Assembly: GCA_937868095.1 (NCBI GenBank)
Contig: CALMLO010000041.1
Location: forward strand, 62,001-126,000
Direction: 5' to 3'
Origin: an uncultured Phycisphaerales bacterium
GTDB taxonomy: Bacteria > Planctomycetota > Phycisphaerae > Sedimentisphaerales > Anaerohalosphaeraceae
Length of the DNA stretch: 64,000 nucleotides
Part shown: in pieces, positions 42,828 through 53,300 of the stretch
Position numbering within the stretch: position 1 is the first letter of the stretch
How the letters are laid out: each line of letters begins with the position of its first letter
Position numbers and translations under genes: made by a program
The notes under the pieces: generated by a model
Told to the model about the DNA's origin: nothing
What the model saw: only the letters and a program-made list of their open reading frames with translations
The model's database searches: none

Positions 42828-44540
42828 ATGGAACTGTCAAATGTACAACTCAATCGCCTTTTCAATCTGCTCGGGGCCCTGCGGGATGGAGTAATTAGCC
42901 GTCAGGAGTTTGAGGAATTGAATGAATTTCTGAAAACTTTTCCCCAAGCCCGTGAACTGTATGTTGACTATGTCTATTTGTGCACCGATTTGTGCAACCT
43001 GCAGGCTGCTATCCGGCACACACCCGTATTTGCTTCCCCTGTCTCCGGCGGCAGCAATGAACAAGATCAATCCGGTTCGACATTGACGCTCGAAATCCTC
43101 CAAATCCTCGGGGACTATGAAAACCAGGCCGAGGCCGTCGAGCTGCCCCCTGTAGAAATTCCCTCCCAGCCGAGCTTGCGTCCAGCCGTCGTCAAGGCAA
43201 AACCCCAAGTGTCCAAACTGTCCTTGTTTGCTTTGTTTACCTCGCTGGGGGCTCTTTTGATGATTCTTGCCTATCCGCTGCTGTTCCCGCAGCCGCCGGC
43301 GGGCGTGGCCTCCGTCAGTGATGCCCTCGGAGCGGCCTGGTCCTGGCAGGAGCCCCTCGAAAAAGGGACACGGCTGGTTAACGGCTCTGCTCCAATTCAG
43401 CTGATCAAAGGTCTGATTAAAATCCGTACCGACAATGGTGTTCATCTCGTAATGGAAGCCCCTGCTGAGTTTCGTTTTCTCAATTCGGACGAGTTATCAA
43501 TGACCTATGGACGCGTCTTTGTGAATATCCAGCAGGCCCGGAATGGCTTTGCCGTTCAGACTCAGCAATCAAAAATTATCGACATGGGGACGCAGTTCGG
43601 CGTCTATACCGACATGGAGGGAGAAATTGAGCTGCACGTTTTCGAGGGGAAAACCGTTCTGATTGCCGGCCTGAACAATAAAACAAAAAAGGCATTGGAC
43701 GTGATAGCCGGCCAGGCCAGACGGTTCAGCGAAAACGACAGCGAAGTTCGGCCCATCGCTCTCCGCGAACGGCTCTTCGCACGCGATATCCAGTCTCAGA
43801 ACAACCTTATCTGGCGGCAGGAAAAACGAATCGACTTGGCCGATGTTGTTGGAGGAGGTGACGGCCTGGGCAGCGGACAAAGGGGACACGGCATCAATCC
43901 CTCCAATCGTCCCGACGACCGGCCCGGTGAAATGCGGGACCGCCGAAGCGGAAATACCTACAACCGCATTTCGTCCAATCCGTTTATCGACGGTGTTTTT
44001 GTCCCCAACGGCGCCAGCCCGCAGATTATCAGTTCTGCCGGTCATTTGTTCACAGAATGTCCAATCACCAGCGGTTATTTTTTTGCGGATATTCTTCACT
44101 CGCCTACAGAGCAGCTGAAACAGAACGGCACCTTCAAGGCCTCCTCCCTGCAGGTTGGGCAGGTCGATTACAGTCAGCCGGATAAATCATTCCTTTGTCT
44201 GCATGCCAACAGCGGCATTACCTTTGATTTGAGCGTTTTTCGAAGTCGCCTGCAAAATCCCATCCGCCGCTTCACCGCTCAGACCGGAATGCTGGACTTT
44301 GCCCCGCCGAATATGACGGCCGCTTATGCCGAGTGCTGGATTCTTATTGACGGCAAAGTCCGATACCACGCGATTTTAACGCCCGAACATACAGAGACAG
44401 TTGGAATTGAAATCGCCGATACCGACCGCTTTCTGACTCTGATTGCCACCGACGGCGGAAGCCGCGATCCGCAGCTGGACCGCAACGCCATCGGCTATGA
44501 CTGGTGCATCTTCGGACAACCCAAATTATCCTTGGAGTAA
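42828..44540 (+). CDS. FecR-domain transmembrane anti-sigma protein with C-terminal NPCBM-like domain
   Basis: 570 residues. An N-terminal cytosolic helical segment typical of these anti-sigma proteins ([20 protein letters not shown], about 10-60), one transmembrane helix (131-153, [20 protein letters not shown]), then a periplasmic FecR domain (about 185-300: [40 protein letters not shown]). The last about 180 residues resemble the NPCBM carbohydrate-binding fold ([50 protein letters not shown]). The layout suggests a receptor that senses sugar outside and releases the sigma factor inside. The sugar is unknown. Confidence 0.8.
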   Translation: MELSNVQLNRLFNLLGALRDGVISRQEFEELNEFLKTFPQARELYVDYVYLCTDLCNLQAAIRHTPVFASPVSGGSNEQDQSGSTLTLEILQILGDYENQAEAVELPPVEIPSQPSLRPAVVKAKPQVSKLSLFALFTSLGALLMILAYPLLFPQPPAGVASVSDALGAAWSWQEPLEKGTRLVNGSAPIQLIKGLIKIRTDNGVHLVMEAPAEFRFLNSDELSMTYGRVFVNIQQARNGFAVQTQQSKIIDMGTQFGVYTDMEGEIELHVFEGKTVLIAGLNNKTKKALDVIAGQARRFSENDSEVRPIALRERLFARDIQSQNNLIWRQEKRIDLADVVGGGDGLGSGQRGHGINPSNRPDDRPGEMRDRRSGNTYNRISSNPFIDGVFVPNGASPQIISSAGHLFTECPITSGYFFADILHSPTEQLKQNGTFKASSLQVGQVDYSQPDKSFLCLHANSGITFDLSVFRSRLQNPIRRFTAQTGMLDFAPPNMTAAYAECWILIDGKVRYHAILTPEHTETVGIEIADTDRFLTLIATDGGSRDPQLDRNAIGYDWCIFGQPKLSLE

Positions 44541-44542
44541 TC

Positions 44543-45304
44543 ATGAGAAAACCGGCTTTTACATTGATTGAACTGCTTGTCGTCATTGCCATTATTGCCC
44601 TGCTGCTGAGTATCCTGCTGCCTTCGCTGAAAATGGCTAAAGAGCATGCCGGACGTCTGACCTGCGCCGACCATTTGAAAACTCTTGGACAAGTTCTGCA
44701 TATGTACGCTCAGGCCAGCCGCGATGCTTTACCGGAGACCTATTACACGGAGACCCGAACCGGCGGAGCCGCCACTTACTTTATCTTTACCGTCAATCCC
44801 CAGCAGCCGCCCAGCAAGCGAATCACGGCCAGCTATAATTTGGCTCCTTTATGGACGGAGGGATGGATTGAGGATGGCGCTATTTTTTACTGTCCGAGCA
44901 ATAAACGAACGGCCTTCAGCTATGAGGCCTATCTGGGACCGCAGGACTGGCCTTCTGTAGATCCGGCCTATGCCAATACGGACAATCCAAACGCTGTTCG
45001 GATTAGTTATTCTTATCTGCCCCAGTCGTCTCAGAAAAAGATGACGGTCGGCAGCAGGCAATTCCCTGCGGTCGCCAAGAAACTCTCGCAAACCCACCCC
45101 AGCCGGTCGATGTGCCTGGATGTTCTTCAGTCTCGCGAACGAATGTCGCACCTGCGGGGTGGATATGCGGGTGCAAACCTTCTTTATTCAGATGGCAGCG
45201 TTCGTTTTCGCCAAAACCCAGAGGTCCTCGGCAAACAGATCTACGGCTCGGACCCGATGCAGGACCCTGAATTGTGGAGAACCATTGTACAGGGGCTCGA
45301 ATAA
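44543..45304 (+). CDS. Type II pseudopilin-like protein with H-X9-DG tail (DUF1559-like)
   Basis: 253 residues from ATG 44543, where a classical prepilin leader starts ([20 protein letters not shown]). The hydrophobic helix (about 7-29) and conserved Glu after the cleavage site are intact. The extracytoplasmic domain ends with the [20 protein letters not shown] block found in many planctomycete proteins of this class. Such proteins may be pseudopilins of a secretion or surface-display apparatus. It follows the FecR gene by two bases and is probably in the same transcript; no pilus machinery is in the window. Confidence 0.85.
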   Translation: MRKPAFTLIELLVVIAIIALLLSILLPSLKMAKEHAGRLTCADHLKTLGQVLHMYAQASRDALPETYYTETRTGGAATYFIFTVNPQQPPSKRITASYNLAPLWTEGWIEDGAIFYCPSNKRTAFSYEAYLGPQDWPSVDPAYANTDNPNAVRISYSYLPQSSQKKMTVGSRQFPAVAKKLSQTHPSRSMCLDVLQSRERMSHLRGGYAGANLLYSDGSVRFRQNPEVLGKQIYGSDPMQDPELWRTIVQGLE

Positions 45305-45380
45305 CGGCCCGCAGGATGCAGAAACAACATTGGGAATCAGAATGAGTTGACGTGAACTTTATTTTGTGGAGGATTCGGTT

Positions 45381-47411
45381 ATGAAAGTAAGACATTTGTG
45401 GTGTGGAATTGTTTTGTTGTGTTTAATGGGGCTCGCTGTCCGAGCAGAGGTAGTGGTTACCACTGAAGAGGGCAGCGGCGCGGACACGTACCTGACGAAT
45501 GACAGTCAGCAAGGTCCGGACACTGTCACCGGCGGCGAAGAAAGAATTCGGGCATTTCGACAGGTAGCAAACAACCGCTCCAAGACAGGGTTTATCCGGT
45601 TTGACCTAAATGGGATTGACGGCGAACCTGACAACGCCATCATCACCTTCGATGCCACTCTTTTAAAAGGGGGCTCAAAATCCGTCGATGTATATGGGCT
45701 GATCGACGGCTCCGCCGACTTCTGGAATGAAAGCACAATCACCTACAACACAGCTCCATGTATGGTTCCGAATCCCCCGACAACTCTTGGAAATCATAAG
45801 TTCGTCGATGGAACCGTTGTTTCTCTTGGCACGCTGGCCACTCCAGCCCTGCCGGATGGTGTCGTGTATCCGGTACCCTTCTCTTCCACTACCACCGCCC
45901 TTCCTTTGGGAGATTTCCTCAAGAAGGACACCAACGGTTTTGTTACGTTTGTTTTCATCGGCACAGACAATGAAACTGAAGTGGCATCCAAAGAACATGC
46001 CACCTTCAATCCGCCAATGCTGACTCTGCCCAATTGTTATGCCGTAAAGCGGGCATCGAATCCCGTCCCGGCCAACAATATAAAAGTTCTCATCAGCGAA
46101 TATGACGTATTGAGCTGGACCAATCCCGAACCCAATCTTCCAGGCGGGGTTGTTACCTGTGATGTCTATTTTGGGGACAAAGAACCCAATGCCCTGCTTC
46201 CTCATTATGGACTTCCGCTGCTGGCAGCCGGCATAAGTGGCAATTCCGTGCTGATGCCTGCCCTCAGTACATACAAAACTTACTACTGGATGGTCGATAC
46301 CTATGACACCAGCCGCGACCCGGAATATGTACAGGGCAAGGTGTGGACTTTCAACACCAACAACAGCGCTCCGGTTGTCAATGCCGGCCCGGACCAATAT
46401 GTGTGGCTAAGCCGAACAATCATCGATACAACCAGCGACGCAGATACCTATCTCCGCGACGAAACCCCTCGAGGCAGCTACGAATTTATGGACATCCGCG
46501 GCGGCAATGTCGACTTTGCCGGCTATCTGCGGTTCAATCTTTCTGAACTGACTATGATGGGGCATGGAACAATTAAAGATGCTGTTCTGACGTTGACGGT
46601 TTCAGGCGGTGCGTCTCGCAATGACAACGCAACCAATGGCCGATTTGCTCTTTACGGCCTCAATAATGTCGAGGGCAACACGCCCCAAAATTGGAGTGAA
46701 GCGACATTGATGGATACCAATGCCGGACAGGAATGGGACGGCACCCTGCCGATGACCACGGCGCTGAACAACGGCTGGATCACCGATCTGGACGATAACG
46801 TGTCCGGCATCTCTGAAGTGATCAGCGGAAACGGCAGCGTTGGCAATACAATCACAATCAGCGGGGCTCCTTTGGAAGCGTTCCTGCAAAGCCGAGTTGA
46901 AGACAACGGCCTGGTTACCTTTATCTTGGCCAACGACGACAGCGTCGATCGCGGATACGGCATTGGCACAAAAGAGAATGCGAATCTCGACTATCGTCCG
47001 AAATTGAAGCTGACCTATGTTCAGGAAGGCGAAGGAAGGGGTGATGCGGTTGTCACACTGAGTGGAACAGTAACCGATGACGGCCTGCCGGCCGGGACAT
47101 ACACAGTCAAGTGGACCCAAGTCAGCGGGCCGGAAACGATAGCCATCGATCCGGATGACCAGATTGAAACAACGGTTACTCTCCCCTCCGCCGGCTGGTA
47201 TGAATTCCAGCTGGAGGCCAACGATACGGAATTGACAGGTTCGGATACCGTCCGCATATACGTCGGTATCGATCCTTGCGATGCAGCCCACCAGGTGCCG
47301 GGATATACCCCCTACGCGGCAGACTTGAACGATGACTGCTTCGTGAACCTGAAAGACGTAGCCGTCATGGCCTCACAATGGCTTAACTGCTCCAGTCTGA
47401 TATGTCCATAA
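45381..47411 (+). CDS. Secreted DNRLRE-domain protein with dockerin-like C-terminus
   Basis: 676 residues from ATG 45381 behind GGAGGATTCGG. Signal peptide about 1-22. The first DNRLRE domain (about 22-220) starts EVVVTTEEGSGADTYLTND and includes TGFIRFDLNGIDGEPDNAII; an FN3/PKD-like linker follows (about 225-345), then a second DNRLRE domain (about 350-560: DTTSDADTYLRDETPRGSYE, NVDFAGYLRFNLSELTM) and an Ig-like segment. The C-terminus is a dockerin-like motif (AADLNDDCFVNLKDVAVMAS). DNRLRE domains are found on surface adhesins and enzymes; no catalytic residues are evident. The N-terminus is closely related to the next protein. Confidence 0.75.
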   Translation: MKVRHLWCGIVLLCLMGLAVRAEVVVTTEEGSGADTYLTNDSQQGPDTVTGGEERIRAFRQVANNRSKTGFIRFDLNGIDGEPDNAIITFDATLLKGGSKSVDVYGLIDGSADFWNESTITYNTAPCMVPNPPTTLGNHKFVDGTVVSLGTLATPALPDGVVYPVPFSSTTTALPLGDFLKKDTNGFVTFVFIGTDNETEVASKEHATFNPPMLTLPNCYAVKRASNPVPANNIKVLISEYDVLSWTNPEPNLPGGVVTCDVYFGDKEPNALLPHYGLPLLAAGISGNSVLMPALSTYKTYYWMVDTYDTSRDPEYVQGKVWTFNTNNSAPVVNAGPDQYVWLSRTIIDTTSDADTYLRDETPRGSYEFMDIRGGNVDFAGYLRFNLSELTMMGHGTIKDAVLTLTVSGGASRNDNATNGRFALYGLNNVEGNTPQNWSEATLMDTNAGQEWDGTLPMTTALNNGWITDLDDNVSGISEVISGNGSVGNTITISGAPLEAFLQSRVEDNGLVTFILANDDSVDRGYGIGTKENANLDYRPKLKLTYVQEGEGRGDAVVTLSGTVTDDGLPAGTYTVKWTQVSGPETIAIDPDDQIETTVTLPSAGWYEFQLEANDTELTGSDTVRIYVGIDPCDAAHQVPGYTPYAADLNDDCFVNLKDVAVMASQWLNCSSLICP

Positions 47412-47426
47412 TCTTTGCCCCATTTG

Positions 47427-47465
47427 CTTCTCAGGGCAGGTCGGCTGATCTGCCCTGAGAAGTTT
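47427..47465 (+). terminator. Strong intrinsic-type terminator after the dockerin DNRLRE gene
   Basis: Perfect 13-bp stem CTTCTCAGGGCAG (47427-47439) / CTGCCCTGAGAAG (47450-47462), ten-base loop, then a short TTTCTT run. It separates the two DNRLRE genes and may allow partial readthrough. Confidence 0.75.
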
Positions 47466-47538
47466 CTTGCGTGTGTGAAGTGTGAGAGTGTGAATTAGAG
47501 TTAGAAACCGAAATATGAAAAATTTTTGGAGGTTGGTT

Positions 47539-48291
47539 ATGGAAAGAAAAGTACTTTATGTTTTGATGCTGCTGCTGATCGGTTTAGCCGGCATCTCCGA
47601 GGCATTGGTAATCACCACAGAGTATGGAAGCGGAGCCGATACCTATATCGGCAATGACACACAGGTCAGATCCACATCCACAGCAGGAGCAAGTGCTTCC
47701 GAACTCCGCAGCCGCTACAACGGCGGCGGTTCCCGGTTTCAATGCACGTATCTGCGATTTGACTTAAGCGAGGTCCCGTCCGAAACCACTTTTGTCGGCG
47801 CCTTCCTCCAGCTGGAAGCCACCTACATCAAGAGCTCAACCGGCAGACGGCTGGACATCTATGGCTTGGTCGATGAGTCGCTCGACGAGTGGACCGAATC
47901 GGCTCTTTGCTATCAAAATGCCCCCGGAATGCTGCAGCCGGCAAGTGGGTGGGACAGCGGAAATTATTTGCTCGATGAAAGCAAATTAGTCTGGCTGGGC
48001 TTTCTGACAACTCCCGGTACCGGCGGAGGAACCCCAACGTATCCGATACCTTTCAGTTCCAACACCACGGATTTGGGAACGCTGTTCAGCAAGTTCCTTG
48101 CTTCGGATACAAACAAACTGGTTACGCTGGTAATTATTAATTCCACCGGCACCAACTCAATTAACTGTGAAGATAAATTTGCTTCCAAGGAACACGCTAC
48201 CTATGCGGCACCGACTCTGGTGATTCCGGAACCGGCAACTCTGGTATTGGCAGGTTTGGGAGGTTTGATTTCACTTCGGCGACGCGGATAA
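47539..48291 (+). CDS. Secreted DNRLRE-domain protein with PEP-CTERM anchor
   Basis: 250 residues from ATG 47539, after GGAGGTTGGTT; an upstream ATG at 47515 lacks a site. Signal peptide about 1-23. A single DNRLRE domain (TTEYGSGADTYIGNDTQV, then FQCTYLRFDLSEVPSETTF, RRLDIYGLVDESLDEWTES) is followed by the PEP-CTERM sorting tail IPEPATLVLAGLGGLISLRR, so the protein is expected to be processed by an exosortase. No exosortase is in the window. The N-terminal half is a paralogue of the preceding protein, which carries a dockerin instead. Confidence 0.82.
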   Translation: MERKVLYVLMLLLIGLAGISEALVITTEYGSGADTYIGNDTQVRSTSTAGASASELRSRYNGGGSRFQCTYLRFDLSEVPSETTFVGAFLQLEATYIKSSTGRRLDIYGLVDESLDEWTESALCYQNAPGMLQPASGWDSGNYLLDESKLVWLGFLTTPGTGGGTPTYPIPFSSNTTDLGTLFSKFLASDTNKLVTLVIINSTGTNSINCEDKFASKEHATYAAPTLVIPEPATLVLAGLGGLISLRRRG

Positions 48292-48308
48292 TCCCCCACC
48301 GCGTACAG

Positions 48309-48347
48309 AAAAGGGGAACTCGCTGAATAACGGCGAGTTCTCCTTTT
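48309..48347. terminator. Bidirectional intrinsic terminator
   Basis: Stem AAAAGGGGAACTCGC (48309-48323) / GCGAGTTCTCCTTTT (48333-48347), 15 bp with one G-U, nine-base loop, T-rich on the plus strand and A-rich on the other. It lies between the convergent PEP-CTERM and GH97 genes and can stop both. Confidence 0.75.
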
Positions 48348-48368
48348 ATTGTTAAAACACACCTTCAC

Positions 48369-50327
48369 TCAGTCTGCAATCGGATACAAAACAAATCCCC
48401 CTTGCGGCTGCAGTGTGATTTCCATCTTCCGAACCTCCGCCGCTGATACTTCTTTGGCTTCCAATTGGTCCGGCTGTGAGCTGTCCGTAATCAGAATCCC
48501 TCGGAAATCTTCCTGCAAAAACGACAAATCCAGCGTGAGAGTTTTGTTTTTCGCTTCGCCGTTAATGCCCGCTGCAAACCACCTGCCGTTCTTCTGCCGT
48601 GCCAATACAACTTCTTTGGCCGGATAGCCGCAGACAAACCGCGTTTGATCCCAGCAGGTTGGAATTATTTTGAAATACTCAACCGCAAACGGCGGCAGCG
48701 ATGCCGCCTCAAAGGGTGCCAGCCCGAAATGCTGAATGCCCGATTCAAAAATCACCGGCAGGGCCATCTCGAAAGCCGGCGTCGTAACCCGCTGCACCCC
48801 GCGAATACGGCGGCTCATTACAACCGGCGTAAAATCCATCGAAGCCGCAACATTGCGTGCAAACGGCAAAACACAGCAATGTTCGGCCTGCTTGTCCATA
48901 TTCCGCTGGTCAAAGGTACAGTATTCCATTCCCATCACGGCTTCGGTTGTTACCAAATTGGGCCAGGTGCGCTGCCAGCCGCGCGGCAGGGTAGCCCCAT
49001 GGAAATTGACCAGCAAATGATGCTGAGCCGCATCTTTAAGAATCTCCAGATACAGCTGCATCGTGGCCTGCTTGTCGCCGCCGAAGAAATCCACTTTGAT
49101 GCCCCGAATACCCATCTGGGCAAGGCGCGTCATCTCTTCCTGACGCACCTGAGGCAGGTGCATCCGGTTCTTCGGCGTCATCGGCGCCGTATTCCAGTCT
49201 CCGTTGGAATTATACCACAAAATCAGTCCCACCCCTCTTTCGTCCGCCTGGCGGGCCAGTTCGGCAACCTTTTCATAACCGACAATTCGATCCCAGTCGG
49301 CATCGACAAGCATATATTCCCAGCCGAGTTTGCAAGCCATCTCCAGATACTCCTGCAAATACGGCAGCTTCGTCCCCTCCGTATCATACCGCAGCCAGCT
49401 CCATGCCGCCCGTCCGGGCTTTACAAAAGAAAGATCCTGAATTTTCGAAGGAGAAGCCAAATCCGTCGCCAGCGTTGACTGGACAATTGCATCCAGCCCT
49501 TGTCCGACGATAACCAGCCGCCACGGCGTCGAAAACGGAACCACCGCCGAGGGAGCAACAGGATCCTGAGGTCCGCGATGCTCGTTGGGCTGCGGAAAGG
49601 CAATTCGATAGACGCCGCCGTCCGAATGCTGTCCCAGCCGACAACCGCAGTAATTCTCATCCACATCTGTCTCGCTTAAAAGCACCCAGCCGTCATCTTT
49701 TACCCGAAACAAAGCAGGAAAGGCCCACCCGGCAGAATAAGGCGAAGGAAGTCCCACGGGCTTCTCTATCTCGTAATGGGATTCATAAGAAGGAAAGGTC
49801 TTTTCCCATCCGGTTTTGGAGTCATGCAACGGATGAAGCCAACTGACCGTTCCCGCCGGAAAAGCAAAGCCCGTCGCCTCCCGCTCAACCGTCAGCCGTT
49901 GCCCCGTCGGGGCCGGAAAATGGTATCGGAAGGCAAGCCCATCGTTAGAAACCTGAAAAAGAATCTCCACCGTCCGCCCTTGCGGATTTTCCAATGTCGC
50001 GATTCGCCGATGAGCCTGATAGCGGATTTGGCTTTTTTTGCCAAGCGGCATCGTGTAATCATTCAAAACTATTTCCATCTTTGAAAAGCCCTTCAGGGTC
50101 AGATTTTCTGTAAAATCTGCGTCCGCACAAACCAATCCCAGCGGAGACTTAACCAGCAGCGGCTTCTCGTTAAGCCGCAGGGTATAAAAAGGTCTTCCAT
50201 CCTCCAGAAAGAACTCTGCCTTCACCCGCCCATCGGGACTTGCAACCGTATTTATCTGAGCCATGACTGAACCTGCCTGCCAAAAAAGAACCGCCATTAT
50301 CAGAAACTGTTTTCGATACGATTTCAT
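48369..50327 (-). CDS. GH97 glycosidase, probably a retaining alpha-galactosidase
   Basis: 652 residues from ATG 50327, which follows GGGAGTGC; an ATG at 50360 is also open. Signal peptide about 1-24. An N-terminal super-sandwich domain (SPDGRVKAEFFLEDGRPFYT) leads to the (beta/alpha)8 barrel: YMLVDADWDR, RGVGLILWYNSNGDW, MGIRGIKVDFFGGDKQAT (Asp near 412) and NLVTTEAVMGMEY (Glu near 462). An Asp in the first position is the hallmark of the retaining, alpha-galactosidase-type members, in contrast to inverting SusB-like enzymes. The C-terminal beta-sandwich ends in QPQGGFVLYPIAD. It is 33 bases after the GH2 gene, in one operon. Confidence 0.88.
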   Translation of the reverse strand: MKSYRKQFLIMAVLFWQAGSVMAQINTVASPDGRVKAEFFLEDGRPFYTLRLNEKPLLVKSPLGLVCADADFTENLTLKGFSKMEIVLNDYTMPLGKKSQIRYQAHRRIATLENPQGRTVEILFQVSNDGLAFRYHFPAPTGQRLTVEREATGFAFPAGTVSWLHPLHDSKTGWEKTFPSYESHYEIEKPVGLPSPYSAGWAFPALFRVKDDGWVLLSETDVDENYCGCRLGQHSDGGVYRIAFPQPNEHRGPQDPVAPSAVVPFSTPWRLVIVGQGLDAIVQSTLATDLASPSKIQDLSFVKPGRAAWSWLRYDTEGTKLPYLQEYLEMACKLGWEYMLVDADWDRIVGYEKVAELARQADERGVGLILWYNSNGDWNTAPMTPKNRMHLPQVRQEEMTRLAQMGIRGIKVDFFGGDKQATMQLYLEILKDAAQHHLLVNFHGATLPRGWQRTWPNLVTTEAVMGMEYCTFDQRNMDKQAEHCCVLPFARNVAASMDFTPVVMSRRIRGVQRVTTPAFEMALPVIFESGIQHFGLAPFEAASLPPFAVEYFKIIPTCWDQTRFVCGYPAKEVVLARQKNGRWFAAGINGEAKNKTLTLDLSFLQEDFRGILITDSSQPDQLEAKEVSAAEVRKMEITLQPQGGFVLYPIAD

Positions 50328-50360
50328 AAGCACTCCCTGTACAAACATTCTTTTGGACAA

Positions 50361-53300
50361 TTAATCGACATTGCCGCCCTCAAACATTTCTTCTGTAGCC
50401 GTCTGGGCCTTTTTATACACTGCCGGCTTCTGAGGCCGCTCCGCATCCGGTGTTTCTTCAGCTGCAACCACTGCTATCTCCGCAACTGAAGCAGTCCGAT
50501 CGTTTCCGAAACCGGAAAGAGCGCGAATTTTTAGATGCCCTGCCCGGACAACTTGCCCAAAGTCGATTTCCTGAGGATGGAATGTTGATTCCAGTCGCCC
50601 TCTATGAGGTTCCGACCACACAAGACCATCATCGCTGAAGCAAATTTCATACTCGCAAATATCCCCCTCATGCTCGCGATGATCCTGCCGGTTCATCCAA
50701 ACCAACCCTTGCATAGACACAGGCGCAGCAAAGCGGACAGTCAGTTCGTAAGGATGCTGTTTCTCCCGGCCGGCTCTCCCTGTAAACCAATAGGTGTTTG
50801 GGTTGCCGTCAATCACATTAGAAGCGGGGTTGCGTTCGGCCTGCCATTCGGTGTGAATTTCTGCGCCCAGTTTCATCATAATTTGATTGTCAAAAAGCAG
50901 CCCTTGCAATTGTTCAATGGAAACAGAGGCCTTCGGGTCAAATTTCTCGCCATTCATATACTTGACCAAACTGTATCGCAATTGGCGAGCCGACGGACGC
51001 TGCTCAAGATTACTCTCGAGGTCCGCCGCACAAACCAGCAGTTTGCCCTCTCCGACCCGACACTCAAAAATCGCCGCCAAGGGGTAATTGCGATGCCAGT
51101 CGTCGATAACCTGAACAATCGGCTCCAACTCAGCCAGCAAAGCACCTATATGAATCGCTCGACAGGCCGGCTGAAAGACATTCTCCCACTGCCAGTCGTA
51201 ATAATAGTCTGTCACAAACCCTGCCAGTGCCGGATGCTGCGGGTCGCAAAGAATCCCTAAGAAACGTTCCCAGTTTGGCCCCATCAGCCGGTTCCAGAAT
51301 ATCGGAAGTCGGCCAATGGGCGGACTTTCCCATCGCAGCTGATTGTAATGCGGCATCCAAAGCACCTTGCCCCCCTTCTTGAGCATTTCAAATGCCTCTG
51401 TCTGAGAGCGGGTAATTAAAACATCTGCCTGCGGCTGGCTGAGCCGGGTGGGATAAACCCAAAACTTCCAGTCATTTTCAAAAGAAGTTCCAGACAAACC
51501 AACCACGAATCGATACTCTGCCGGTGCCGCCAGTTTCGACAGGTCTGCTGCCGCCTTCCCGCAAGGCAAAGCACTGCCCAACTCAATCCTGTCAACGGTC
51601 CAGCCGCCTTCCTGACATATGCGATCGTTCTTATCTATAATCCGCCAATAGAGCCCCGCCTTCTCAAGGGGATTCTGACCATAATGGGCAATCTGAATCT
51701 CCGGTTCAAAATTATCCTCTGAAGTAAATATCCTTTTTTTCAGCACTGCCAGCGGAACCGTCTCGTTGCAAAATCTTCGCCATTGCGAGGCGGAAATATA
51801 ACCTTTCTGGTCCCAGAAAGCATCCAGCACGCCGACCAGGGCGGTTCCCTGTCCGAGATAATCATGCAAATCAAGCAGCTGAAAGCCCGCCAGACCAGCC
51901 GTTCGAAGGTTTGCCTCAATTTCCTCCTTATAACAAGCCGCCTGGAAGTGCCCGGAAGCAAGGGCAAACTGCTCGTTCTTTCCGAGCAATCCGGCCTGGG
52001 CAGCAGAATCCCTGAAAATCTCATAATTGCCCGGCCGCAGATAGCCGGTAAACTTGGGGATAATGTCAAAATCCGGATAGGCACACCATTGACCCAGCTC
52101 ATGAACGATAATTGGAACATTGACTCCCCGAACCGACTCCAGATAGTTTCCGCCAAACCAGGCGCGGTTGCCTCGGACAGGACGTAAACCGACTCGATGC
52201 ACCGCCAGATAATCCGCCCCTTCTACGGGCCCGGGCTCATCGATCAGCGGCCAGCCGGTACCGGTTGTATAAAGCCGCCGGGGGTCCTTCTCCCGATAAA
52301 ACTGGACCCATTTCGGAAGGGATTCTTTCCATCGCCCTGCCGGCTCATTGCTTGGAGAAAACAAGACAAATGATGGATGGTTTCCGTACGCACGGAGCAT
52401 TCGCTCGCTCTCTTCGTAAAGCCGCTGCTCCATCGCCGTACCCGGGCTGATGGCATTCCACATTCCCGCTTCCGGCTGAAGGTAAAAACCAATCTCATCG
52501 GCGGCCTCAAAAGCGGCCTCAGGAGGACAGAAGGAGTGAAAGCGCATATGATTCAGACCCCATTCTTTGCAGGTTTGAAAAAGTCCGCGCCAGTATTCCA
52601 CATCCGTCGCCGGATAGCCGGTCAGCGGAAAATCCCCGCCCGAATGGGTTCCTCGAAAATGGCTCCTGCGTCCATTAACCAGCAGATCGCAGCCATCTGT
52701 GCTGATTTGCCGCAGTCCGAATCGAATCTCTTTGCGGTCATCTGCATTTTTCCCTTTCAATTTAACCGTCAATCGGTGAAGGACGGGGTTAAATTCATCC
52801 CACAAAGCAGCATTCTTGCCGAGCGGCACGGTCAGTTCCGCTTGTCCGCCTTCCGCCGTCCAGCTAACCGGCACCTGTACCTTCTCTGCCGTGAGCGTCC
52901 CTTTTCCTGCCTGAGAGGTGATGTTGCCGATTTGGACCTTCAACCGAACGGATTTGTTCTGAATATCCGGAAACGCCTGCACATCATCAAGCCAGACCGG
53001 CGCAGTAGAAATCATTTCGATTCGGCCCGCAATACCATTCCAGGTGCTTCCCAGCGAATCCGAGACACTGTGGGCATCAGGCCGATAATCCATCAGCATC
53101 CGATTGTCCAGACGAATTGTCAGCCAATGAGTACCGACCATGAGGATTCCCAAGTCAAAAGAATGAGGGGCCACCAAAGAGTCGCCCGAACCAATCTGCC
53201 GATTATCGAGCCAGACAGTGGACAGCCAGCGTGTCCGCTCCAGAAACAGAACAACCCGCCTCCCCTTCCATTTCTTAGGAATCTCAACATCCCGCTGGTA

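Noticed and set aside
45381..48291. Frameshifted single gene for the two DNRLRE proteins
   Set aside because: Each has its own ribosome-binding site and signal peptide, and a strong terminator lies between them.
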